Assembly: GCA_964598765.1 (NCBI GenBank)
Contig: CAZRCZ010000023.1
Coordinates: 1-64,000 of the forward strand
Reading direction: 5' to 3'
Length of the DNA stretch: 64,000 bases
From: CAZRCZ01 sp964598765
GTDB taxonomy: Bacteria; Sumerlaeota; Sumerlaeia; MVZB01; JAJFLK01
Shown here: positions 23,245 to 30,435 of the stretch, piece by piece
Layout: each line of letters opens with the position of its first letter
How positions within the stretch are numbered: position 1 is the first letter of the stretch
Notes under the pieces: model-generated
What the model was told of the DNA's origin: nothing
The model's input: the letters and a program-made list of their open reading frames with translations, nothing else
The model's database searches: none
Position numbers and translations under genes: made by a program

Positions 23245-25311
23245 TCAGGAACCCTCTTGTTCTTTGCGCATTCGGCGCGCGCGCCGAAGTTGTTCCTTGA
23301 CTTCGGAGGCGTCCGGACGCAACGCCGCCGCGATGGAAAGATGGAGAATCGCCTGTTCCCAATTCGATTCGTTGACGGCCTTCATTCCCAAATCGCGCTC
23401 GCGATCAAAATTGTCCTTGGCCGCCGGTTCGGGAGATTCTGGTTTTTTCGCTTCGGTGGGTGGCGTTGCTCCGGCGACCTCTCCAAAACTGACCTGGATT
23501 GTTTCATCGGCGCGGAAGACTTGAACATTCTCCTGCGGTTTTGCGGGAGCCTCCTTGGCCTTTTCCGAACGCGGCTTCGAGAGGAGCAAATCGGGGTCCT
23601 CGGCCAGTTGTCGGCTGGAAAGAACGACCGTGGATTCTCCGATCGGCATCGACGGAAGCGACAAATCGGGTTTCTCCTCCGGCGCGCCCCCTGATTCCTT
23701 GCCGAGCGTGGGAATCTCAAATCCGGGATGCGTGTCGCCGGCCAAAGGCACTTCAAAATTGGCGATGGTCTCGGCGGTTTCGGGGGAGCGAATTCCCTTA
23801 AGCGACACTTCGGCAAACGGCGCGGCGGTGCTGTCGGCGCGGCTTTCCTTCGAGCCGACGGTCGGGAAGGCAAAATCCCCCATCGGCGGTGCCTGCGGCG
23901 GCGCATCGGACGCAAACTTGGACGCGCTGAAAACCTTGCCGTGTTCCGGCGCGATCAACGGAAGACTGTCATCACCGACTTCGTCGGCTTGGAGGGGGCG
24001 ATTCGTGACCGTCTCGGCGTCGGTTTCCCATGGCGCGACGGGAGGAAGGGCTTGTTCGGGGGCTTTGGCGGCGGCGGGTTGAGAGGTTTCCAGATGAATT
24101 GGCGGTGTCGTGTCCGCACCCTTGGGTTCCTCCCACGGAGCCGCGGGCTTGCCCTTGGCGACGGGCGTGTCAAATGCGATGGGGCCTGACGAAGTGTCGG
24201 TCGGACGAGGCGAGGCCTTCGCGCCGGTTTTGGTACCCGCCGGTTTTTCTTCTTGGAACGCCGCGAAGAGTTCTTCGTCCTTGGTGCCGATGGGATGGGC
24301 TTCTCTTGCAATTCCTTGTTCTTTCCCCGTCGGCTCGGGCGAAGCGAAAATATCGGCATCCAGAATCGAAGTCGTGGCGGAGGCAACGGGAGCGGATGGT
24401 TTGCCGGAAGGGGAAAACAGCTCCTCTTCCGCGGGTTGCGCCGAGGCTTGGTGGATCGGAGCCGCCTGCCGCATCGGTGGAGCGACTGGAGCAGGCTGGA
24501 CCGGATGGGAGGGCGGCATGTTCATCCGCTCCCAGCCTTTCAAATCCGGCGAAGAATCCAATCCGGGCGAAGACGAAACCTCTTCAGGATTCTCGAAATA
24601 AGCGGGTTCGGCTGGCGTCTTCTTCTTCCGGCTTGCCATCAACGCTCCCAACCCGATGACGATCACTCCGATGACCGCCAAACCGAGCGCGATGAGTTTA
24701 CCTGCGGATTTTCCCTTCGCGGGAGCGGGCGCTTCGGCGGCCTGCGGGGCGCCGGCGGGCTGGGCTTGGTCCGGTTTGGTGGTTTCTTCGGCGGCCTTGG
24801 GTTGCGGAGCCGTCTCAGTCTGCGGAGTCGGCGCGGCTTTCTTGGGGGTTTCCACGGGGGCGGGAGTGTCCAAGACCACGGGCCGTTCACGGAGTCCCTT
24901 GAACGGCATGGATTGCTTGGTCTTCTCGTCCTCGATTCCCTTTTGCGCCCGCGAGCGATAAAGCAAAATAATGTCCTCGCCGGGATAAAATTTCTCCACC
25001 TCGACGCAAAGCTCAAGAACCTTGTCGTATTCCCGCATGAGCGAATGGCGGCGAAGCAAATCGCGGTATTCGTCCAAACTTTTGGCTCCGGGAGGAACCG
25101 GTTTGGGCGCGGGAGTCTCCGCCGGCTTGGTGGGTTTGGCTTCTTCCTTGGGAGCGGTTTTAACCTCGCCGAATGGGTTGTCCCCGTCGGCAGGGGCGTC
25201 TTTCTTTGCCTCTTCCGCCGGAAGGAGGGCGCAACACGCCAAGATCGCCGCCGGTATCGCCGATCTGACGGCAACTCGGAATCCGCGTCGCAGGCGCGAT
25301 TGGAAGGTCAT
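23245..25311 (-). CDS. FimV-like single-pass membrane protein with C-terminal TPR-like domain
   Basis: About 688 residues. Signal segment (VAVRSAIPAAILACCALLPA), a short periplasmic helical region with a TPR-like unit (YDKVLELCVEVEKFYPGED), a Pro/Ala/Lys-rich spacer, a membrane span (LIALGLAVIGVIVIGLGALM, about 205-225), and a very long acidic Pro-rich low-complexity region ending in a TPR-like unit (NFDRERDLGMKAVNESNWEQ through AALRPDASEVKEQLRRARRM). The layout of periplasmic part, single span, acidic disordered region and C-terminal TPR recalls FimV, which organises polar type IV pilus assembly; sequence similarity is weak, and no LysM motif is seen. Start at 25311 because GAAGGGTG precedes it; an upstream in-frame ATG adds 17 residues without a ribosome site. 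Confidence 0.6.
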   Translation of the reverse strand: MTFQSRLRRGFRVAVRSAIPAAILACCALLPAEEAKKDAPADGDNPFGEVKTAPKEEAKPTKPAETPAPKPVPPGAKSLDEYRDLLRRHSLMREYDKVLELCVEVEKFYPGEDIILLYRSRAQKGIEDEKTKQSMPFKGLRERPVVLDTPAPVETPKKAAPTPQTETAPQPKAAEETTKPDQAQPAGAPQAAEAPAPAKGKSAGKLIALGLAVIGVIVIGLGALMASRKKKTPAEPAYFENPEEVSSSPGLDSSPDLKGWERMNMPPSHPVQPAPVAPPMRQAAPIHQASAQPAEEELFSPSGKPSAPVASATTSILDADIFASPEPTGKEQGIAREAHPIGTKDEELFAAFQEEKPAGTKTGAKASPRPTDTSSGPIAFDTPVAKGKPAAPWEEPKGADTTPPIHLETSQPAAAKAPEQALPPVAPWETDAETVTNRPLQADEVGDDSLPLIAPEHGKVFSASKFASDAPPQAPPMGDFAFPTVGSKESRADSTAAPFAEVSLKGIRSPETAETIANFEVPLAGDTHPGFEIPTLGKESGGAPEEKPDLSLPSMPIGESTVVLSSRQLAEDPDLLLSKPRSEKAKEAPAKPQENVQVFRADETIQVSFGEVAGATPPTEAKKPESPEPAAKDNFDRERDLGMKAVNESNWEQAILHLSIAAALRPDASEVKEQLRRARRMRKEQEGS

Positions 25312-25677
25312 GGTTTCACCCTTCAATTTCCCATCGAACAATTCAAGCATGGCCATGAGCAATTTTTATCACCGTGGATCGGATTGTTCCACTAAAAACG
25401 GCTGGGTCTCAATTTGACCTGTGGGCAATCTTTCCAGCCTGCCCCACGCCAAACTGGAAATCCGGCGGCTGGCACGGAGGGGCGTCGGCGTGCCCATCCC
25501 GCCAATTTCCTCCATGACACCGGCTCCTCCGGACGCCAACGGCGTCCCGGAACAAAGCCCAAGGTTGCCGAGCGTAGCGAGGCTACCTTGGGACATCGGC
25601 CATAACCTCCAACCCCAACCGGGTTGCGGATATTTCTCGGAAAAATACAACGCGCCCTTCGGCGAACCTTCCGAACT
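25312..25677. other. Intergenic region carrying the second structured repeat
   Basis: No gene between two minus-strand CDSs. Contains the structured repeat at 25537-25642, preceded by a purine-poor segment with no open frame of note. Confidence 0.6.
25537..25642. repeat. Structured intergenic repeat, copy 2
   Basis: Same unit as 11283-11398: GACGCCAACGGCGTCCCGGA, then AAGCCCAAGGTTGCCGAGCG, TAGCGAGGCTACCTTGGGAC and a CCGGGTTGCGGATATTTCTC tail. The hairpin arms CCCAAGGT/ACCTTGGG are intact in both copies. Confidence 0.7.
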
Positions 25678-26613
25678 TCATTTCGCCGCGACCGGTATGG
25701 CGACCGGCTTCGGTTTCGCCGCGGTCCGATGCGCGGCCAGAAAATCCCCCAATCCTTGATTGAACTCCGGACGATTGAATGCCGTCATGTGATTCGCGTC
25801 CTTAATGACGATCAATTGCAAACCCGGCAGAACCCCGACCAGCGCGTCCGCCGTCGGCTTCAACGTGTCTTTGTCGCCGATGATCGCCAGCGTCGGGACC
25901 TTGATCGCGCGGACTTCTTCCTCGGTTTCGTTGAACGCCTTGAAACTCCGCACCGCCGCCGCCAACGCCTTCTGGTCGTTCATGCCGGTCATCATCGCGT
26001 TCATGCTCTTGAGTTGCTCCGGCGTTTTCTTCGGTTCCCCTTCGGGCGTCAGCGCGTCAATCAGCGGACCGATCCCGTCGCCGCGATCCAGAGAATCGGC
26101 CAGCGTATCCATCAGCTTCATCCGCTCGGGATTTTCCTGCATCGTCTTGCCCCATCCCGCGCCCCCGAGCGTCGCCGTGATCATCCGGTCCGGATGCAGG
26201 GTCAACATCTTCAACGTGATGAATCCCCCCATCGAATACCCGATGACGTGCGCCTTTTTGATGTGAAGATGATCCAGCAGGCGGATCGAATCCTCGACCA
26301 TCTGGACGCCGTAAGCTTCGGGATCGCGCGGCTTGTCGCTCTGGCCGTGACCGCGATTATCCAGCGCGATCACCCGATAATCCTTGGAGAGCGTCCCGAT
26401 GACCCCCGGCAATCCCCACTGCAACTGAATGTTCGCGCTGAATCCGTGGATCAGCAGAACCGGTTCCCCTTCCCCTTGGATGATGTAATGAATCTTGACT
26501 CCGTTGGAGTCGAAAAACTGATCCTCGGCCCGAAGGGAGAGGGCGGGAATCAGAACAAAAAATAGAAGAATCGCCGAAAATAGAGGATTCGCCGGAGAAA
26601 GTTTCCGTTTCAT
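25678..26613 (-). CDS. Exported alpha/beta-hydrolase
   Basis: About 311 residues. N-terminal signal (PLFSAILLFFVLIPALSLRA) then an alpha/beta-hydrolase fold: oxyanion motif VLLIHGFSAN, DNRGHGQSDKPRDPEAYG, nucleophile elbow GYSMGG (Ser), acid IIGDKDTL (Asp) and DANHMTAF (His). Closest in type to 3-oxoadipate enol-lactonase or lactonase/epoxide-hydrolase-like members, but the substrate cannot be told from sequence. Start at 26613 chosen: AAAGGA upstream and the signal peptide begins there (MKRKLSPANP). The C-terminus is Pro/Ala/Lys-rich (AAKPKPVAIPVAAK). Monocistronic. Confidence 0.8.
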   Translation of the reverse strand: MKRKLSPANPLFSAILLFFVLIPALSLRAEDQFFDSNGVKIHYIIQGEGEPVLLIHGFSANIQLQWGLPGVIGTLSKDYRVIALDNRGHGQSDKPRDPEAYGVQMVEDSIRLLDHLHIKKAHVIGYSMGGFITLKMLTLHPDRMITATLGGAGWGKTMQENPERMKLMDTLADSLDRGDGIGPLIDALTPEGEPKKTPEQLKSMNAMMTGMNDQKALAAAVRSFKAFNETEEEVRAIKVPTLAIIGDKDTLKPTADALVGVLPGLQLIVIKDANHMTAFNRPEFNQGLGDFLAAHRTAAKPKPVAIPVAAK

Positions 26614-26943
26614 AAGCGTCGTTCCTTTCTGAATCGAATCGCCGCGTTCGCGGATGAACCTCATCATCCCCCATCCGTTCCTCGTTTGCAAACGCCGATT
26701 TTTTTATCCGTGGAATCCGTGTCCATCCGCGTCCAATTTCTCGATCCCCACTCTACGATTTGCATTGCTCTGTTCTCAATCCGCCCGACCCGCCCGTACC
26801 TGTTGTAATTCCCCATCCTTCGTGGTAAAAATCAATCCGATCAGGGATGAAGAATCAGTGAGACACGTTCCTTCGAGCCGGCACAAAACGAATCACATTT
26901 ACGGTAAGCGTCCCCAGCTCCTAGAGCCTTTTACTTGGTAATA
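26614..26943. other. Intergenic region, no gene seen
   Basis: 330 bp. Contains a GTGGAATCCGTGTCCATCCG phrase (26709-26728) like the dispersed repeat strings in this genome. The right half becomes AT-richer toward the orphan gene. No open frame is convincing. Confidence 0.5.
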
Positions 26944-27432
26944 ATGATGAGACATTTTTTCTTACGCGAATTCGATGACAGTGGAGTATTAATCTCGCTC
27001 CCCTTAATGATTGGTCGCATCCGGCCATGCCACATCTCATTCTGGATTTTCAGATGGGTGGAATTCGGATGGTCTGATATTGAGGGATATAGAATGTTTG
27101 GACACAGTATTCCTGAGTTTATTGATCTTTCGCGTTCCAAGCCGGAAGGCATCCGAATCTCAGATGAGGATTTCAGACAATTTCTGAATACGGCGCCACA
27201 AATGCTGGAAGGCACTATTGAGGCATTTTCAAGTAATGATCCTCGTCACTCATTATTTTGCTTGGAATGTTGTGACTCGAGCCAATGGAGTATTCATACA
27301 GATTCGGAGCAATTTGCGCGTCAGCTGGAGGGTTCCGGATTTGTGCCGTTTCAGCCCGTTCCCACGAAACAGCCGGGAATCGGGCGAATCGGGGGTAATC
27401 AAAATCGAGGGACGGGGATCGAGGGGCGTTGA
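26944..27432 (+). CDS. Orphan protein of unknown function in AT-rich DNA
   Basis: About 162 residues (MMRHFFLREFDDSGVLISLP). No domain is recognised. The chain is soluble, with a Trp/Phe-rich middle (ISFWIFRWVEFGWSDIEGY) and a helix near the centre (SDEDFRQFLNTAPQMLEG). Base composition is visibly lower in GC than the flanking genes, which suggests recent acquisition; size and composition would fit an immunity-type or phage-type protein, but that is only inference. The last 20 or so residues (GIGRIGGNQNRGTGIEGR) are low complexity and encoded by repeat-like DNA. Two adjacent ATGs at 26944 and 26947 are equivalent starts. Confidence 0.5.
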   Translation: MMRHFFLREFDDSGVLISLPLMIGRIRPCHISFWIFRWVEFGWSDIEGYRMFGHSIPEFIDLSRSKPEGIRISDEDFRQFLNTAPQMLEGTIEAFSSNDPRHSLFCLECCDSSQWSIHTDSEQFARQLEGSGFVPFQPVPTKQPGIGRIGGNQNRGTGIEGR

Positions 27433-27448
27433 CCGCAAAAGTAATTCA
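27426..27448. repeat. GTTGACCGCA-TAATTCAA repeat, short copy
   Basis: GCGTTGACCGCAAAAGTAAT then TCAAAATC. Related strings occur at about 17187 (ACTGCAAAAGTAATTCG), 28807 and 29784 (GTTGACCGCATTTTTAATTC). Part of a small dispersed family. Confidence 0.4.
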
Positions 27449-27479
27449 AAATCAGGCGAATAGGAAATGAAAGCGATGA

Positions 27480-27605
27480 AACAAAAAACGAGACGGCCCC
27501 GGATCGCTCCAAATCCGTCTCGATGCCCAAGAGCGATAACCCCACTCTTGGATATAAGCTGGCTACTTACGTGAACCGCCGCGACGTTTCCGCTTAATAA
27601 AATAG
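27480..27605 (-). ncRNA. Candidate small RNA ending in an intrinsic terminator
   Basis: Read on the minus strand: CCAAGAG...CTCTTGG forms a 7-bp hairpin (27527-27552), and CGAGACGG...CCGTCTCG forms an 8-bp hairpin (about 27490-27523) directly followed by TTTTTTG, a good intrinsic terminator. Upstream (about 27602-27635) TTAAAG and TGTAAT stand 18 bp apart and could be a promoter. There is no open reading frame in the interval. Not recognised as any known RNA family. Confidence 0.4.
27490..27523 (-). terminator. Intrinsic terminator, minus strand
   Basis: CGAGACGG pairs with CCGTCTCG, followed on the minus strand by a run of six T. No minus-strand protein gene lies immediately upstream, which is why a small RNA is proposed. 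Confidence 0.55.
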
Positions 27606-27673
27606 CATTACATCTAAATACTCATATTCGCTTTAACACATGGTGGCATAGGTTCCTGACGACGCGGGACGTT

Positions 27674-27794
27674 GGGGCTGTTGAAAAAGCCTTTGTGGCG
27701 CAGGCGTCCCGCCTGCGAACCCGTCGTTTCCACGAGGGAGAATCGCAGGCAAGATGCCTGCGCCACGGAGATTAAGGAGTTTTTCAACAGCCCC
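27674..27794. mobile_element. MITE-like element with terminal inverted repeats and target-site duplication
   Basis: 121 bp. Ends are perfect 15-bp inverted repeats GGGGCTGTTGAAAAA (27674-27688) and TTTTTCAACAGCCCC (27780-27794). Inside are subterminal inverted segments GTGGCGCAGGC...GCCTGCGA. It is flanked by ACGTT at 27669-27673 and ACGTT at 27795-27799, a 5-bp direct repeat consistent with insertion. No coding capacity, so it would need a transposase in trans. Confidence 0.75.
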
Positions 27795-27969
27795 ACGTTT
27801 GCTCCATTCCTAATTCCCCCACGGCTGATTCAACGAACGAACCTCGCCGAAAGCGCGGGGGGATTGGATTGGAAAGGCAAGCAAATCCTCTATATTCTGC
27901 AAATATATCGGAACGTGTTCAAAAAGTCCTTTCAATCGTGCCTACGGCACTTGTATTCCTTGACTGGCA

Positions 27970-28030
27970 ATCGGAATCCCAGCCTTGACAGGCTAGGTCA
28001 TTCTCGTCGCGTCCCTAATGGGACGCGCGT
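27970..28030. repeat. Dispersed repeat AGCCTTGACAGGCT copy 2
   Basis: CAGCCTTGACAGGCTAGG followed by CGTCGCGTCCCTAATGGGAC. Matches the copy near 10221-10285 in order and orientation. Confidence 0.55.
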
Positions 28031-28066
28031 CACCGGAACGCGGAAACGACGAGGCAAAGAATCCGC

Positions 28067-28112
28067 GAGTCCCGTAGGGACGACCGATAGTAGCCCAAGA
28101 TGAAATCTTGGG
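28067..28112. repeat. REP-like unit left of the transposase
   Basis: 46 nt: GAGTCCCGTAGGGACG, ACCGATAGTAG, then hairpin CCCAAGATGAAATCTTGGG. Its reverse complement recurs at 28715-28760. An additional half unit AGTCCCGTAGGGACG is at 28142-28156, inverted again as CGTCCCTACGGGACT at 28672-28686. Confidence 0.8.
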
Positions 28113-28183
28113 CGTCAGGCCGAACCGATTCAAAATCCCTGAGTCCCGTAGGGACGAATGAAAAGAACGAAAAAACCGTTGCC

Positions 28184-28636
28184 ATGTCCCACACCTATTC
28201 CAACATTCTTCTCCACTACATCTTCTCCACTCACGGGCGCGAAAAAATCCTATCCCCCGAAATCCGCCAACGCCTCTGGCCCTACATGGCCGGAATAGCG
28301 CTCGAAAACAAGATGAAGGCCATTGCGGTTGGGGGAACGGCCGATCACGCGCACCTCCTCTTGTCCCTGCCGACGACCATGGCCTCGGCCAAGGCGATCC
28401 AACTCATCAAGGCGGGTTCCTCCAAATGGATTTCCGAGACACTTCCCGGTTTTCGGAATTTCCAATGGCAGGTGGGCTACGGCGTTTTCAGCGTGGACGG
28501 AACGCAGATGCAAGCGATTTTGGAGTATATTCGCAATCAGGAGGAACATCACCGGTTGAGGACGTTTCAAGAGGAATACGTCGGATTTTTGAAAGAATAC
28601 GGGATTATTTATGACGAGAAATATCTTTGGGATTGA
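28184..28636 (+). CDS. Y1 transposase, IS200/REP-associated (RAYT) type
   Basis: 150 residues from MSHTYSNILLHYIFSTHGRE. Single-strand HUH nuclease fold: the His-hydrophobic-His motif lies in GGTADHAHLLLSLP (HAH), and the catalytic Tyr candidate is in WQVGYGVFSV; the family stretch AILEYIRNQEEHHRLRTFQE follows. Such enzymes cut and move single-stranded hairpin-bordered DNA. The gene sits between two inverted REP-like units (28067-28112 and 28715-28760), the arrangement of RAYT genes that maintain REP elements, and lacks an IS605-type tnpB. The ATG at 28184 is used; the frame is open further upstream only through REP DNA. Confidence 0.85.
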   Translation: MSHTYSNILLHYIFSTHGREKILSPEIRQRLWPYMAGIALENKMKAIAVGGTADHAHLLLSLPTTMASAKAIQLIKAGSSKWISETLPGFRNFQWQVGYGVFSVDGTQMQAILEYIRNQEEHHRLRTFQEEYVGFLKEYGIIYDEKYLWD

Positions 28637-28714
28637 GGGAGAAATTGGTCCCGCAGTGCGGGATTTTCAGTCGTCCCTACGGGACTGGGTGGTTTGCAAA
28701 TCCAATTTCTTATT

Positions 28715-28760
28715 CCCACGATTTCATCGTGGGCTACTATCGGTCGTCCCTGCGGGACTC
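28715..28760. repeat. REP-like unit right of the transposase (inverted)
   Basis: Reverse complement of the left unit with paired changes: the hairpin is CCCACGATTTCATCGTGGG instead of CCCAAGATTTCATCTTGGG, so both sides of one base pair changed together. Confidence 0.8.
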
Positions 28761-28806
28761 AAAAACCAAGTATCACTGCGAGATCAAGAAGCGATCAGGA
28801 CGCAAA

Positions 28807-28865
28807 GGACGTTGACCGCATTTTTAATTCAATCGTGAGATCGGGCAGTCGGCGCGAGGAAGAAA
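28807..28865 (+). repeat. 59-bp direct repeat left of vapBC
   Basis: Begins GGACGTTGACCGCATTTTTA and ends GGCGCGAGGAAGAAA. Matches 29784-29842 at 57 of 59 positions, same orientation. Confidence 0.8.
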
Positions 28866-28988
28866 CGGCGAATTGTAGATTGTGGATTGAACATTGCGGA
28901 TTACCCGTCGTTGCGAAAGAGCGCAAGAGAGGCAAAGGCAATGTTGGGGTCATCATAGCCGGGGGCGGGCTGTGCAGGATGGTTTGGT

Positions 28989-29408
28989 TCAGCGCGTGTA
29001 TGGCGTGGTTTCGATGAGTTTCAATCCGGGAATGCGGGCGAATTCCACAGTATTCAGCGTTGCGAGATGGGCGTTCAAGTGAAGACAGGTCGCGGCGATG
29101 AGAAGATCATGCGCGCCGATCATTTGCCCGGATTCCGCCAATGAGGCGCCGATCCGGGCATGAACCCGCGCCTCGGCAAGGCCAAAGGAGTGAGTTTGAA
29201 ATTGCGCCACCATCTTTTCGACAAATCTCCGGCGCCTTTCCTTCTGCTCCGGTCTCCGGCCTCTCTCTGCGCCGTGCAACAGTTCGCTGACCGTGACCGC
29301 CGACATGCCCACGATCTCATCCGGAGCACGGGCTTGCAGGAAGCCGCGCAGATCAAAGCGGCCGCGTTCGATTGCAATCAGTATGGACGTTTCGAGAATC
29401 AGTCCCAT
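28989..29408 (-). CDS. vapC: VapC-type PIN-domain toxin
   Basis: 139 residues (MGLILETSILIAIERGRFDL). PIN-fold ribonuclease; VapC toxins cleave tRNA or rRNA using Mg2+ held by an acidic cluster. Here the usual first Asp is Glu (LILETSIL), Glu in SAVTVSELLHG is the second acid, and Asp in GAHDLLIAATCL is the third; the fourth position (LNTVEFARI) has Asn/Glu. The Asp-to-Glu change is conservative but unusual. Start at 29408 overlaps the antitoxin stop by 10 bp; an ATG eight codons upstream (MQQAARLA) is possible. Forms a toxin-antitoxin operon with the next gene. Confidence 0.85.
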   Translation of the reverse strand: MGLILETSILIAIERGRFDLRGFLQARAPDEIVGMSAVTVSELLHGAERGRRPEQKERRRRFVEKMVAQFQTHSFGLAEARVHARIGASLAESGQMIGAHDLLIAATCLHLNAHLATLNTVEFARIPGLKLIETTPYTR

Positions 29409-29680
29409 CGCCAGACGGGCGGCTTGTTGCATTGGCGGCGGAATTCCTCGACGTCGGCGGCAAAAGCCGCGGTTTCCTCGGCATCGAGTTTTTCGCGCGT
29501 TGGAAGCCACGCGAGCAACTCGCCAACAGTATGTCCGCTTTCGAACGCCACGGGAACCACCCGGGCGACAGGCTCGCCGTTCTCGGTGAGCAGGGTTGAT
29601 TCATGGAGTCTCCGCGCGCGATCAACCACTTCGTTCAGATGCGTTGCGGCCTCGGTGATGGTAAGGGTGGATTCGGCCAT
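29399..29680 (-). CDS. vapB: Phd/YefM-type antitoxin (VapB role)
   Basis: 93 residues. MAESTLTITEAATHLNEVVD followed by RARRLHESTLLTENGEPVAR is the standard Phd/YefM DNA-binding N-terminal domain; the C-terminal part (AWLPTREKLDAEETAAFAAD) should wrap around the PIN toxin. Antitoxins of this kind repress their own promoter. First gene of the pair, overlapping vapC by 10 bp. The module is flanked by 59-bp direct repeats. Confidence 0.88.
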   Translation of the reverse strand: MAESTLTITEAATHLNEVVDRARRLHESTLLTENGEPVARVVPVAFESGHTVGELLAWLPTREKLDAEETAAFAADVEEFRRQCNKPPVWRWD

Positions 29681-30435
29681 GATTTTCAGTTTAGGCGGGA
29701 CGGCAAATTGAAGTCAATCCATTAGAGGCGGAGGGACTTAAGACCTGAGGGACTTGACGCCGAGGGACGCCGTGGACGCCGTGGGACGTTGACCGCATTT
29801 TTAATTCAATCGTGAGATCGGATAGTCGGCGCGAGGAAGAAATTTCGGACTGCGGATTGTAGATTGCGGCCTAAAATTTCTCCTTTTTTGTTCGCCACGC
29901 GCCGATAAGAGCCTCCAAGGGAATCCCGTCGTAAAGACCTTCCGGCTATGATCGCCCCCATGCCATCCCCTCGCTCCCATTCCCTCCCCATAACCCGCAT
30001 CATCGGCGTAATCTGCGGACAATTCTCCTTCTTGGCGTCTTGGAGCTTAAAATTCATGCGTCGCAACCCCAATCCAATCAACACTCCCCGCCAAAATGTG
30101 TGTCAAAAAATGGGTTCGTTCGGTCAAAGTTGCTCTCTGCCTTCCGCCCTACTCGGACATCCTATTCATCCGGACAATCCCTGTGCGATTTGGCTTCGTT
30201 TCGTAATTTTTCTTTTCGGGACGCCTCACGATCACCGGAATCCACGCCCCTTCTGCCGATTTCAGTCCCAAATTGGCTTCGTTTCGCAAAAAATGTTTTC
30301 CGGTGGAGGGACCCCTCCGGCATCTTGACCGTGGATGTCACGGGCGAGGCGTGCGTCCCGCCTCAGCGTTCTGCGACCCCCGCGTCCGCGTCGCATTCAT
30401 TGGAGATTGCAGGGCGACCTTTGTAGAATGGGCGC
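29681..30435. other. Intergenic region, repeat-rich, no gene seen
   Basis: 755 bp. Contains the second 59-bp direct repeat (29784-29842), a GAGGGACT/GACGCCG string set (29728-29790), and a GGCGTAATCTGCGGACAATT phrase (30004-30023) typical of dispersed intergenic repeats. No convincing open frame on either strand. Confidence 0.6.
29784..29842 (+). repeat. 59-bp direct repeat right of vapBC
   Basis: Second copy of the repeat at 28807-28865; two adjacent mismatches (GC to AT at the GATCGG-AGTCGG junction). Confidence 0.8.

Larger units (their letters stand above)
27433..28183. other. Non-coding repeat-rich segment of the accessory region
   Basis: 751 bp between the orphan gene and the transposase. 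Holds a possible minus-strand small RNA (27480-27605), the MITE-like element (27674-27794), the AGCCTTGACAGGCT repeat (27970-28030) and REP-like units (28067-28160). No protein-coding frame is supported; open frames here run through the repeats. Confidence 0.65.
28637..28988. other. Non-coding repeat segment between transposase and toxin genes
   Basis: 352 bp with the right-hand REP-like units, the first 59-bp direct repeat (28807-28865) and a GATTGTGGATTGAACATTGC-type AT-rich phrase. No gene. Confidence 0.6.

Noticed and set aside
28611..29082. Small open frames after the transposase
   Set aside because: They read through REP-like units and the 59-bp direct repeat; composition is that of repeats, not of genes.
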